From: Protula sp. h YS-2021
Taxonomy: Eukaryota; Annelida; Polychaeta; Sabellida; Serpulidae
DNA length: 64,000 nt
NCBI GenBank assembly: GCA_949752745.1
Contig: OX457029.1
Coordinates: 17,874,615-17,938,614 of the forward strand
Direction of reading: 5' to 3'
Shown here: piece by piece, positions 21,648 through 32,286 of the stretch
How the letters are laid out: every line of letters begins with the position of its first letter
Position numbering within the stretch: position 1 is the first letter of the stretch
The notes under the pieces: model-generated
The model's database searches: none
What the model saw: only the letters and a program-made list of their open reading frames with translations
What the model was told of the DNA's origin: nothing
Translations under genes and position numbers: made by a program

Positions 21648-22342
21648 TACTGTATAAGTGGAAATTTTCGCGAGGAACTAATTTTTGCTATTTTCGCGAA
21701 GCAAGGCCAATTCGCTACAATTAATTCCCCGCGAAATTTTGTTCCAAATAATAAGACAAAATTGCACAATAATTTCTATATGTACACTTGATTACCTTTC
21801 ACATCGGAGACCAGTATGGTTCTATGTAGGTGTAGGTGTACCTGGCAAGGGCTTCTTTATAAGCCGATTTCGAATGCTCAATTTGACTTTTTCTCTTATT
21901 TTTTTTGTTATTTTACGATCAGTTGTTTCATTAAAGTAGCAAAGAATAAATGGGCCTTTAATTAGGGTGCATTAAATAGGTAAATAATTAATCCCTTGTC
22001 TGCCACAGCAAACTTAGATAACATGTTCCCTGACGACACGCAACGGCCACATAGCAAGTAAGTAAATTGACCACAACATAACACTTAAAGCGTGACCATA
22101 ATACCTGGGTAAATGTGTCAGCGAAAGGGGGTGACCAGCAGTGGGCAAGGCGTCTTGTTTATATTGTGTTAGTACCATAACAGACAGTCAAATTGATCAC
22201 CGCAGCACACATGCAGAGAACTCTCTTTTAGTGTAGATTTTTCGGTATTAAAATTTTTTACTCTCATATTCAATTCGCGAAAATATCAAAGAAGGCCAAT
22301 TCGCGAAAATTTCGACTCGCGAAAATGTCCACTTATACAGTA
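21648..22342. mobile_element. MITE with TA target duplication
   Basis: Terminal inverted repeats read ctgtataagtggaaattttc at 21650 and ccacttatacag at the right end (22329-22340), each followed inward by tcgcgaa motifs; both ends are flanked by TA. The inferred empty site, ctaaattTAtttgagga, resembles the other family D phrases aattcatttcggga and aattaatttgggga. It is about 690 bp long with no coding sequence, so it is a non-autonomous element, probably Tc1/mariner-like judging from the TA duplication. Confidence 0.85.
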
Positions 22343-22444
22343 TTTGAGGATCTTATGGCCTGGGATGTTTCGTCTTGGACTCCACTATGACAAAAGGTTA
22401 TATGCAAAGTAGTGCGGACAAAACATCGCACAATTGCAAAGTAA

Positions 22445-24361
22445 ACTTGACTACGTCTCGAGGAGTACGTCTATCCCCCGTGGGGGATATGGTTTGTGTA
22501 AGGCTGTTGCGTGTTGAGTACGCAAAAAAAATTTACAAGTGGAAGGATGTAAGTCGACGTAGTGTCTAACATTTAGACGGATCAATCCATTAACCAGTAT
22601 TCGCGTGAGACTGTCGTAGGTACGCTAAGTACAGCGCCGATTTTGAAAAATTCGCCATTTTGTCAAGTCCCATCCGGAAAATGCTTGATCACTGCACTGC
22701 GGAAGGTGCCAGGGAGCCCGTGTGCAGAATTTGAAACGAATCCATTCATTAATGTGGCCTGTAGACGCGTGAGACTGCCGTATATTTAAAGTCCAGTGCG
22801 AATTTTCAAATGTCCGCCATTTCGTCAATTTTTGGTCGATCCGGAAAATTCTTGGTCACTGCACTGCGGAAGGTTCCAGAGAAGCCCTGTACAAAATTTG
22901 AAACGAATTTGTCTATTAATGTGGCTTGTAGACGCGTGAGACTGCCGTATATATAAAGTCCAGTGCCAATTTTCAAATGTCCGCCATTTTGTCAATTTTT
23001 GGCCGATTTGGAAAATTCTTGGTCACTGCACTGCGGAAGATTCCAGAGAAGCCGTGTACAAAATTTGAAACGAATCCGTCTATTAATGTGGCCTGTAGAC
23101 GCGTGAGACTGCCGTATATACGCTAAGTCCAGTGCCAATTTTCAAATGTCCGCCATTTTGTCAATTTTTGGTCGATCCGGAAAATTCTTGGTCACTGCAC
23201 TGCGGAAGGTTCCAGAGAAGCCGTGTACAAAATTTGAAACGAATCCGTCTATTAATGTGGCTTGTAGACGCGTGAGACTGCCGTATATATAAAGTCCAGT
23301 GCCAATTTTCAAATGTCCGCCATTTTGTCAATTTTTGGCCGATTCGGAAAATTCTTGGTCACTGCACTGCGGAAGGTTCCAGAGAAGCCCTGTACAAAAT
23401 TTGAAACGAATCCGTCTATTAATGTGGCCTGTAGACGCGTGAGACTGCCGTATATACGCTAAGTCCAGTGCCAATTTTCAAATGTCCGCCATTTTGTCAA
23501 TTTTTGGTCGATCCGGAAAATTCTTGGTCACTGCACTGCGGAAGGTTCCAGAGAAGCCGTGTACAAAATTTGAAACGAATCCGTCTATTAATGTGGTCGT
23601 AGACGCGTGAGACTGCCGTATATACGCTACGTCCAGTGCCAATTTTCAAAAGTCCGCCATTTTGTCAATTTTTGGCCGATCCGGAAAATTCTTGGTAAGT
23701 GCACTGTGGAAGGTTCCAGAGAAGCCGTGTACAAAATCTGAAACGAATCCGTCTATTAATGTGGCCTGTAGACGCGTGAGACTGCCGTATATACGCTAAG
23801 TCCAGTGCCAATTTTCAAATGTCCGCCATTTTGTCAATTTTTGGCCGATCCGGAAAATTCTTGGTCACTCCACTGCGGAAGGTTCCAGAGAAGCCGTGTA
23901 CAAAATCTGAAACGGATCCGTCTATTAATGTGGCCTGTAGACGCGTGAGACTGCCGTATATACGCTAAGCCCAGTGCCAATTTTCAAATGTCCGCCATTT
24001 TGTCAATTTTTGGCCGATTCGGAAAATTCTTGGTCACTGCACTGCGGAAGATTCCAGAGAAGCCGTGTACAAAATTTGAAACGAATCCGTCTATTAATGT
24101 GGCCTGTAGACGCGTGAGACTGCCGTATATACGCTAAGTCCAGTGCCAATTTTCAAATGTCCGCCATTTTGTCAATTTTTGGTCGATCCGGAAAATTCTT
24201 GGTCACTGCACTGCGGAAGGTTCCAGAGAAGCCGTGTACAAAATTTGAACCGAATCCATGTATTAATGTGGCCTGTAGGCGCGTGAGACTGAAGCGTGAC
24301 AGACGGACAGACGGACAGACCGAAAAGTTCAAAACTATATCCCTCCGTTTCACGGGGGATA
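22445..24361 (+). mobile_element. tandem-core interspersed element, family A copy 2 (about ten core units)
   Basis: It opens acttgactacgtctcgagg and the palindromic atcccccgtgggggat, and closes with gacagacggacagacgg and tatccctccgtttcacgg. About ten ~167-169-bp core units lie between (tccgccattttgtcaa recurs at about 22650, 22813, 22981, 23150, 23318, 23486, 23656, 23824, 23992 and 24161). The first core unit is distinct and is almost the same as the first unit of copy 3 at 41291. The tail is unit-derived and then switches to the g/a-rich end. The pearl/HINE-like design is as in copy 1. No protein is encoded. Confidence 0.85.
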
Positions 24362-24579
24362 ATAGTCATTTTTGGCAACATTTTACAAATTGCCATTTTG
24401 TCAGTTTTTCACCGATTTCAAAAATAATACGACGATGCACATCTACAATATATATATTTTCAATGCAAACAGTTTTTGAGAACTTGCTCGGACAAAACCA
24501 TGTTTCCACCGGAGACTTCGAAAGACAGACGGACACACTCATAACTAGATCCCTCGTTTGCAAGAGGCGATAATAATAC

Positions 24580-24864
24580 TCCTCATTTGACCAATTTTTG
24601 GCACATCGTAAAAAAATGTAACTTTTTAAGAGAGGCCTATCCAGAGAACAATCGTACAAAATTGGAAAGGAATGCAATCAAAATTGTAGGAGAAGAAGCA
24701 TTTTGAAAATGTCAAATCCTCCATTTGGCCAATTTTTGGCAGATCGCCAAAAAAGTAATTGTTTAAGAGAAGCCTACTTAGAAAACATTCGTACAAAATT
24801 TGAAACGAATCCGATCAACACTGGAGGAGAGGAAGCATTTAAAGTAACAATTTTTTATTATTAT

Positions 24865-24941
<77 letters not shown>

Positions 24942-25025
24942 GTAACAATTTACATACGTACACACGTACATACGTACAAACAGACGGCGGATACCCCTCT
25001 GTTGATGTGATCAGACCAGCCCGAC
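24580..25025 (+). mobile_element. interspersed element family C, copy with AAT microsatellite
   Basis: It shows ccatttggccaatttttggc, gatcgccaaaaaagtaa and gtaggagaagaagcatttt units, then an AAT microsatellite (about 24866-24938), then the tail cgtacacacgtacatacg...cagacggcgg and gcccgacaaagtcagctgg. It ends about 100 bp from the donor of the next exon. Confidence 0.75.
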
Positions 25026-25126
25026 AAAGTCAGCTGGTCTAAAAACATCGCATAATCGTTTATCAACTATCAGAATTATTACGCAAAAGATGAAAACAGT
25101 AATAAATAGCAAGGCTGTGACTAGAC

Positions 25127-25261
25127 CTGTGGAAGCTGCTTGGATATCCGCCTGAACACGTGGTAATAGAGATCCCAGGCCTGCGTCAGGTCCTTGACAT
25201 TGCCGGAGCGCTGATACTTCCTGCACCATTCCTGGGCCTCCATCAGGTCTCGTCCATACGC
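25127..25261 (-). CDS. mTOR: mTOR exon: FRB region, second half
   Basis: Reads [30 protein letters not shown] and [15 protein letters not shown]. This is the second half of the FKBP12-rapamycin-binding bundle. The Thr, Trp, Asp, Tyr and Phe of [13 protein letters not shown], which line the rapamycin pocket in human mTOR, are all kept. Its 45 codons lie between phase-0 junctions. The acceptor is CTTGTTCAG. The donor, CAG/GTCTAG, is poor at positions +3 to +6. An acceptor-side array of ~41-bp units starts right at its upstream edge. Confidence 0.98.
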
Positions 25262-25700
25262 CTGAACAAGTGGGGTGAAGTATGGGCATTATTGGCGCAT
25301 CCCTCAACAAGTGGGGTGAAGTACGGGCATTACTGGTGCATGCCTCAACATGCGGGGTGAAGTATGGGCATTACTGGCGCTTGCCTCAACATGCGGGGTG
25401 AAGTATGGACGTTACTGACGCATGCCTCAACATGTGGGGTGAAGTGCTGGCATTACTGACGCATGCCTCAACAAGTCGGGTGAAGTAGGGACATTACTGA
25501 CGCATGCCTCAACAAGTGCGTGAAGTAGGGACATTACTGACGCATGCCTCAACAAGTGGGGTGAAGTATGGACATCACTTACACATGTCTGAGGCGTGTG
25601 GTAAAGTCTATGACACATGTCTAAGTACGTGCGGTGAAGGCTGGGCATTAATGATACATGCCTCAAAAAGTGCGGTGAACTCTAGGCATTGCTGACACAT
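25262..25700 (-). repeat. ~41-bp acceptor-edge array
   Basis: About ten units of cctcaacaagtggggtgaag...cattactgacgcatg follow the acceptor of the exon at 25127-25261. On the mRNA strand the true edge reads CTTCACCCCACTTGTTCAG before GCGTATGG; repeats read the same intron end with TTGAG before GCATGCG. So about 6 to 8 nt of exon plus ~33 nt of intron are repeated, each unit offering a TTGTTGAG-type decoy acceptor. The exon part is short, so the origin is likely but less certain than for the other arrays. Confidence 0.8.
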
Positions 25701-26007
25701 GCCTGAAGACGTAGTGTGTGTCCAGCCCAGGAGGGTTATTCCGCAAATATACTACTCATAAATGATAGGAACTACTTTTTAAAATATCCTCCCGCTCTGT
25801 GTTTATGCATAACAGATTGATCTCCTCAGAGGTCAGCTGCTTTATAACAACGGCTCATAACGGCTGTATTATTCCATATATTTAAAACTTACCATTAAGT
25901 ATCCGCGAATATTACACAAATGATTACAAATATTATAAAATATTACATAAAAGCGGATTTTGTTTTTTTATTGTTTATATGAGCGGGCGAGAAGCGGAGA
26001 GAGGCAC
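25701..26007. other. mTOR intron remainder
   Basis: AT-rich unique sequence up to the donor of the first FRB exon; nothing is recognised. Confidence 0.7.
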
Positions 26008-26190
26008 CTGGTTGAAGGACGTTTCTTTGAGCGTCTGTGGCCCGCGCTCCATCATCTGGTGGAGCGGTTCGAGCGCCGCGAACATGCCCTTGACATTGCG
26101 CTCGCCGAAGTAGAGGCGCGAGGCTTCCTCCAGGCCCTCGTGCCACAGCTCGTGCCACAGAATGGCCACCCGGATCAGCTCTTCGCTCAC
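26008..26190 (-). CDS. mTOR: mTOR exon: FRB region, first half
   Basis: Reads [45 protein letters not shown] and [16 protein letters not shown]. This is the start of the FRB four-helix bundle. The Ser of EEASRLYF, whose change gives rapamycin resistance in human and yeast TOR, is present, as is the following Phe. Its 61 codons lie between phase-0 junctions; the acceptor is GTGACTAG and the donor CAG/GTGCCT. Because the exon begins GTGAGC, the acceptor AG is directly followed by a donor-like sequence. Its first ~24 nt are the exon part of the 40-bp array upstream. Confidence 0.98.
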
Positions 26191-26690
26191 CTAGTCACAC
26201 ACAAGCCACCCGGATCAGCTCTTCGCTCACCTAGTCACGCACAAGCAACCCGGATCAGCTCTTCGCTCACCTAGTCACACACAACCAACCCGGATCAGCT
26301 CTTCGCTCACCTAGACACACACAACCAACCCGGATCAGCTCTTCGCTCACCCAGTCACACACAAGCAACCCGGATCAGCTCTTCGCTCACCTAGTCACAC
26401 ACAAGCAACCCGGATCAGCTCTTCGCTCACCTAGTCACACACAAGCAACCCGGATCAGCTCTTCGCTCACCTAGTCACGCACAAGCAACCCGGATCAACT
26501 CTTCGCTCACCCAGTCACACACAAGCAACCCGGATCAACTCTTCGCTCACCTAGTCACACACAAGCAACCCGGATCAGCTCTTCGCTCACCTAGTCACAC
26601 AAAAGCAAACCGAATCAGCTCTTCGCTCACCCAGTCACACATAACCAACCCGAATCAGCTCTTCGCCCACCTAGTCACACAAAAACAACC
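26167..26690 (-). repeat. 40-bp acceptor-edge array
   Basis: About 13 units of 40 bp, the first being the true exon edge. On the mRNA strand each is about 16 nt of intron (TGTGTGTGACTAG end) plus the first ~24 nt of the FRB exon (GTGAGCGAAGAGCTGATCC). Most units are nearly identical, with sparse changes such as cagct/caact and tagtc/cagtc. Each unit holds an acceptor directly joined to a donor-like GTGAGC. Confidence 0.95.
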
Positions 26691-27204
26691 ATCGTTTTAA
26701 TAAAAAAAAAACAACTAATGTTCTTTACTCGTAATTCTTCCACATATTCTTAGGGGCAAAAGAATTTATAATATTTTTTTTATTTGCATGTTAAAAACAA
26801 TAACAGGAGGAAAACAGGAGGTTTTTTTTTAATTCAACAAAAAAAAAAAAAAAAAAAACCAAACAAGCAAGACAAAGAAAAAAAAAGACTCCCCCCGAAA
26901 CAGGAGAAAGCGGCAGCCCTGAAAATGACAGCGAAAGTGCAGTTTTTTTTACCGTCTCACCGTGCCCGGCACTCGAGTCGCGCATGAATTCTGCTGTCAT
27001 TGATTCGACTTGGAGTCCTGCCATTATCGTTACATTGGCTTTATTCGCTGCTCAGGGGCAGTTTCCGAGTTTATAAACAAAGTAAAATATAAATATTGCA
27101 GGCGTGGACAACCGCTTACCAGTGGAGTAATGGCATGATAAGTGTTGAATAAAAATAGTGAAATTTAAATTCTTTTCAAAATGAGTCCAAACGGTCCAAA
27201 TGTT
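26691..27204. other. mTOR intron sequence with homopolymer runs
   Basis: A-runs (about 26701 and 26839) and T-runs; a mixed stretch around 26900-27030. Nothing is recognised. Confidence 0.55.
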
Positions 27205-28850
27205 TCCCCGATTAAACCCATAATTCCCCAATAATCAGTTTCCTTTTTTTCTTATTACTGAAATAAAAGATTCAATTCTGCAAACATTCATAATTCATTG
27301 TCAAAAACTCAAACATAAACATAACAGATGGTGGTCACTAAAACAGATGTTACTGTACGTCTTATTTATCCAAATCTGAAAGGTGGTCGCTAAAACGGGT
27401 TTTACTGTACGTCCTTTTTAGCCAGGTCTAGAAGTTGGTCACTACAGCAGTTTTACTGTACGTTACAATTTTATCTGGGTCTGGAAGTTGGTCAAGAAAG
27501 GCAGGTTTTACAGTACGTCTTTTTACCCGAATCTGAAAGGGGTCACGACAAACGGGTCTTACTTTACATCTTTTTATCCAGATCTTGAAGGTGGTCTGAA
27601 TTTTTTTTATTGCTAACCATCATCCTCCTCCCCCCTCCCCAGCGATCTAATGTAGGTACGACTGTAAACAACACAACCCTTTTACTCAAGGTAACGGTAA
27701 CGGTCTGCACCCAAAGTGGAGTTACAGCCATGATATACTACCTTGTCTTCGTATATTCCCCTCGGCCAAAAAGCACTAGAAAGGCATTCTTGACAACTGT
27801 ACCTCAGATGACGCACCTTGGTGGGAGAAGGGGGAGGCATTTCGGTGCCAAAATGGTGAGCTGCTCTCATAACACAAGATATCAGATGACTAACTTTAAT
27901 TCCGAAAAATGCTTCCAGGTACTGCAGACAATGCTAACCGATACAAAATAGTTCCCATATATGGAACACCTTACAAACCGAATCAAGTATGCGGCGCAAA
28001 AATCAACAAGACCTGCTGAGACCCAAAAATACAACAGTAACATTCCATGACCATGACTTCATGACCATGACCATTCCATGACTTCTTCATGCACCAACTG
28101 ACACTGACCAGTGACTGAGTGGCAAGTTACGTAATAGCCGTAGATGAGAAACGCACAAAAAGCTATGCTTTGCTAACTATGCTTAGTTAACAAAGAAGCC
28201 GAAAAATGGGGATGTTGGGGGGGGGGGATATGCACCTTTCTTTATTTTTTTATATGAGTTTAATAACGTTTAACCAAACCGTGCCACTTATCCGAGAAAT
28301 AACTACACCAAGTTTAAAGTCGATCAGACTTTCCGCTACCGAGATATTTTGCTTAAGAGCAGATAATTTTTACGTAATGATGCTTTTCTTAATTTCACCA
28401 CACGTGTCAAAAGTTGAAACAGTCGTCTGACTGAACCAAGAAGGCGCCCATATAAAATTTGCAGTCGATAGGACTTTCCCTTATCGATTCGTTCGTTGTA
28501 CTCGCCAAAAAAATTTGTTGAATCTTTCGGACCTACCAAGGTACTATCCCACCAAGTTTAAACTTTCTCCGATGTTCAGCGGCTGAGAAATTTCCCACAC
28601 AAAATTTTTATGAAATGACGTCATACATCTGCCCTGATAAAGTAAAATGCGTCAAAAGTTGGTAGAACCGTCCGACCTAACCAAGGAATGAATAGATTAA
28701 GTTTGAAGTCGATCCCACGTTTCGTTCTCGAGATATCTTGCACACAACATGTTGTTCACAACAGACTGACACACACACAAACATACGCACACACGCAGAA
28801 GGTACAAACACTATATGTCTCCCCTTGGTCGGAGAGGCATAATAAGAAAC
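27205..28850. mobile_element. interspersed element, family B copy 2
   Basis: It is colinear with 15230-16345 from aattccccaataatc through the ggtcgctaaaacgggtttta units and the gatctaatgtaggtacgact middle, to the ctcgagatatcttgc...tccccttggtcggag close near 28825. It is longer than copy 1 because extra ~150-bp blocks (agtcgata/gatcagactttc... phrases) lie at 28200-28500. It has no recognised protein. Confidence 0.75.
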
Positions 28851-29309
28851 CAGATATTTTTTTGGTAGGCTATTCCGGAACAGACTACCGATAATTCAAA
28901 TGTCACCAATGCTTCATTTTTCTCACACCCAAGGGCGAAAGTAAGTTGAACACAGTAAATTCTCGACTTTTGTCGAAAGCAAAATAAAAATATTGAAAAA
29001 TTGCATTTGCATCTGGCTGTTAATTAAAATGTCGGTAGTTCAGTATTGAATAACCTGTTAAAATTTAAAATTATTAAAAAATTATTTGTATATTCAATTT
29101 TTTTCATATTTTTTTTCTATTTATAAGGAAAGAAAATAAGTTGTTTATATAGTCTCCAACATAAAGTGATGAAATAATGGGAAAAAAACCGATTTCTGTG
29201 ACATTCGATTTATTGGTAGTCTATTCCGGAATAGCCCACCAAAAAAGATCTGGTTTCTTATTTGCTTCAGAATTCTTATTTTAAACAATACGGTGTTATA
29301 TATATTTTT
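28851..29309. other. AT-rich intron sequence with an inverted pair
   Basis: The phrase aagaaaccagatattttttt at 28845-28865, with ggtaggctattccggaa after it, has an inverted-type partner near 29215-29260 (ttccggaatagcccaccaaa, agatctggtttctta). The two could be the terminal repeats of a ~410-bp AT-rich element inserted in family B. There is no coding content. Confidence 0.6.
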
Positions 29310-29640
29310 ACGTTATGACGCCTTTCTTACTTTCAATACACACGTCAAAAGCTGCAACAGCCGTCCGACCGACTCAAGGAACACCCGTATAAAATTTCAA
29401 GTCGCTTCGACCTTCTCTTGGAGAAGAATTTTGCGTGATGACGTCATTCATAATGACGTCAAAAGTTGACAGAACCGTCTGACCTACCCAAGGAATAAAA
29501 ACAGATCAAGTTTGAATCTATCCGACTTGCCGTTCTCGAGATATCTTGCACAACATTTTGTTCACAACAGACTGACACACACACAAACACACGTACATAT
29601 ACATGTCTCCCCTAAGTCGGGGAGACATAACAAGCATGCC
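29310..29640. mobile_element. interspersed element, family B partial copy
   Basis: It repeats the family B end: cgtcaaaagctgcaacagccgtccgacc, ctcgagatatcttgcac and gtctcccctaagtcggggag. It may be the continuation of copy 2 after the insertion at 28851-29260. Confidence 0.65.
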
Positions 29641-29749
29641 CAAGGACATGACCCAGTCGAGTTACCAAACAAGGAAAGAGAGAAAAACTCTGAAACTGTT
29701 AGGCCAAAAAATGAAGTATGTAAAATGCATTTAATTCGAATCTGAAAGC

Positions 29750-30362
29750 TACCCGAAAAGGGATGTTGGAGAGGTTGAGTTTTGACGATTCACGTATTTA
29801 CCGACATTTACACACTTTTACAAAATTTTTAAAATCCCACATTTCGGCATTTTGTCATTTGTGAAAGAAAGCAAAATCCAGGTGGAGAAGCATCTAAGAA
29901 ACTTTCAATTAAAATTTTAAAACTATTTGAAAAAGACTGAGAGAAATGAATGGTTTGACAATTCAGTTATTTACTACCATTCATTCCAGTTTTTGCCAAA
30001 CTTCAAAATTCCGCCATTTCGGCAGTTTTTGGCGAACCGCGAAAACAAATAGCCTGGTAGGCGAATCCCTGGGGAGCATCCCTGCGTAACATCTAAACGA
30101 TTGTTGTAAAACTGTAGGACGAATAGCATTTTAAAAATGGGTCAAAACGGGCACAAAATGTGCCACCATTTTGTCATTTTTTCGTCAATCGACAAAAAAA
30201 AGTAAGAGCCAGATGGGGGACCACCCAGGGAACATTCCTGCCTAATAGCAAAAACGACTGGAGCCAAACTGTAGGAGGAGTAGCATTTTAAAGAAAAGGT
30301 TTACCATACGCATATACGCACACACATTCAAGTCCCCTATAGTGATGCGACTAGCCCAGACA
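29750..30362. mobile_element. interspersed element family C copy
   Basis: Units contain ccatttcggcagtttttggcg, accgcgaaaacaaat and gtaggacgaatagcatttt; the end reads catatacgcacacacattc and agcccagacaaagtcggctgg, matching the close of the copy at 25005-25030. It is non-coding. Confidence 0.7.
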
Positions 30363-30869
30363 AAGTCGGCTGGGTTAATAAAAGGAATACAAAATGGTCA
30401 AGAGAGAAGTACAGGGAAATCCGTACCTCAGTCAAAAAATTGAAAAATACACATTTCTGGATGCACTTGCGACATTCCGAGTGCGAAGTAAGGAACAGAC
30501 TTTCCATGTGCTTCGCGTAAGCAGCCCGGTTCGCTTTGTGACTACTGCACTTGACTATTCAGAAGATTGACGATTTACTGTTTGATAGTTTACATTACGG
30601 TTTTCTAAAAACATACAATTTCTCAAACAAAAATTAATACCACTGTTTAAGTCGAGTAAGGTTAAAATTAAAAGCAAAACTAATGTACGCGTCATGACTT
30701 ACACATTCGAAATCACGGTATCTACAATAAAAACCTTAAGAGACGAAGAATTCAAATGCAGTGTATATTTCGGCACTAAGAATGTAAAATATCCAGAAAT
30801 AAATATTTCACATTTTTCGGAAACGTTTTGAAATAATAGAGTTGATTAAACTACAAGTGTCCAACACGG
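30363..30869. other. mTOR intron sequence, nothing recognised
   Basis: AT-rich unique sequence between the family C copy and the 46-bp array. There is no coding signal or repeat. Confidence 0.55.
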
Positions 30870-32163
30870 GAAAGTCACATGAGGGTGTGAGGGGCAGTGT
30901 GGACTTGTCAGCACGGCTTGCTACATGAGGGTGTGAGGGGTAGAGTGGAATTGCCAGCACGGCTTGCTACATAAGGGTGTGAGGGGTAGTGTGGATTTGC
31001 CATTCTGCACGAAGGGAGTGAGGGAAGTGTGGACTCACCACCATGGCGTGCGGCACGAGGGGTGTGAGGGAAGTGTGGACTCACCACCATGGCGTGCGGC
31101 ACGAGGGGTGTGAGGGAAGTGTGGACTCACCACCATGGCGTGCTGCACGAGGGTTGTGAGGGAAGTGTGGACTCACCAGCATGGCGTGCTGCACGAGGGG
31201 TGTGAGGGAAGTGTGGACTCCCCGGCATGGCGTGCGGCACGAGGGGTGTTAGGGAAGTGTGGACTCACCACTATGGCGTGCGGCACGAGGGGTGTGAGGG
31301 AAGTGTGGACTCACCAGCATGGCGTGCTGCACGAGGGTGTGAGGGGTAGTGTGGATTTGCCATTCTGCACGAGGGGTGTGAGGGAAGTGTGGACTCACCA
31401 CCATGGAGTGCTGCACGAGGGGTGTGAGGGAAGTGTGGACTCACCAGCATGGCGTGCTGCACGAGGGGTGTGAGGGAAGTGTGGACTCACCACCATGGCG
31501 TGCGGCACGAGGGGTGTGAGGGAAGTGTGGACTCACCACCATGGCGTGCGGCACGAGGGGTGTGAGGGAAGTGTGGACTCACCAGCATGGCGTGCTGCAC
31601 GAGGGTGTGAGGGGTAGTGTGGATTTGCCATTCTGCACGAGGGGTGTGAGGGAAGTGTGGACTCACCACCATGGAGTGCTGCACGAGGGGTGTGAGGGAA
31701 GTGTGGACTCACCAGCATGGCGTGCTGCACGAGGGGTGTGAGGGAAGTGTGGACTCACCACCATGGCGTGCGGCACGAGGGGTGTGAGGGAAGTGTGGAC
31801 TCACCACCATGGCGTGCGGCACGAGGGGTGTGAGGGAAGTGTGGACTCACCAGCATGGCGTGCTGCACGAGGGTGTGAGGGGTAGTGTGGATTTGCCATT
31901 CTGCACGAGGGGTGTGAGGGAAGTGTGGACTCACCAGCATTGAGTGCTGCACGAGGGGTGTGAGGGAAGTGTGGACTCACCAGCATGGCGTGCTGCACGA
32001 GGGGTGTGAGGGAAGTGTGGACTCACCAGCATGGCGTGCTGCACGAGGGTGTGAGGGAAGTGTGGACGCACCAGCATCGCGTGCTGCACGAGGGGTGTGA
32101 GGGAAGTGTGGACTCACCAGCATGGCGTGCTGCACGAGGGGTGTGAGGGAAGTGTGGACTCAC
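30870..32163 (-). repeat. 46-bp donor-edge array of an mTOR FAT exon
   Basis: About 28 units of 46 bp abut the donor of the exon at 32164-32286. On the mRNA strand each unit is CTCGTGCAGCACGCCATGCTG (one base split here for reading: LVQHAML) followed by GTGAGTCCACACTTCCC; the exon ends LVQHAML then GTGAGT. So 21 nt of exon and 25 nt of intron repeat, and most units keep a strong GTGAGT donor. Every few units a variant (gtagtgtggatttgccattc) lacks it, with similar blocks at 31340, 31610 and 31880, i.e. a ~270-bp higher-order repeat. The leftmost units are the most diverged. Confidence 0.95.
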
Positions 32164-32286
32164 CAGCATTGCGTGCTGCACGAGGGTATTGCTGTGCTCG
32201 CTCATGCTTTTTATAACTTCATTAGCAGCCTGGTTACGTGATGCCTTGTTTGACTTAGCTGCTACAGTCAGTGGATAAATCAACGC
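32164..32286 (-). CDS. mTOR: mTOR exon: end of FAT region
   Basis: Reads ALIYPLTVAAKSNKA, SRNQAANEVIKSMSE and HSNTLVQHAML, matching the C-terminal FAT repeat of TOR just before the FRB region (ALIYPLTVA.KS...AR..AAN.I...M.EHSNTLVQ.AM). Its 41 codons lie between phase-0 junctions. The acceptor is ATGTTACAG and the donor is CTG/GTGAGT. The middle (NKASRNQAANEV) is the least conserved. Reading on past the donor stays open for about 45 codons into the array. Confidence 0.98.

Noticed and set aside
24778..24963. Poly-Asn and poly-Ile open frames (also poly-Leu/Asn at 32638-33001)
   Set aside because: They are translations of AAT and CAA microsatellites.
26167..26690. CRISPR-like regular repeat array
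   Set aside because: Repeats are directly tandem with no unique spacers, lie in a eukaryotic intron, and match the adjacent exon edge.
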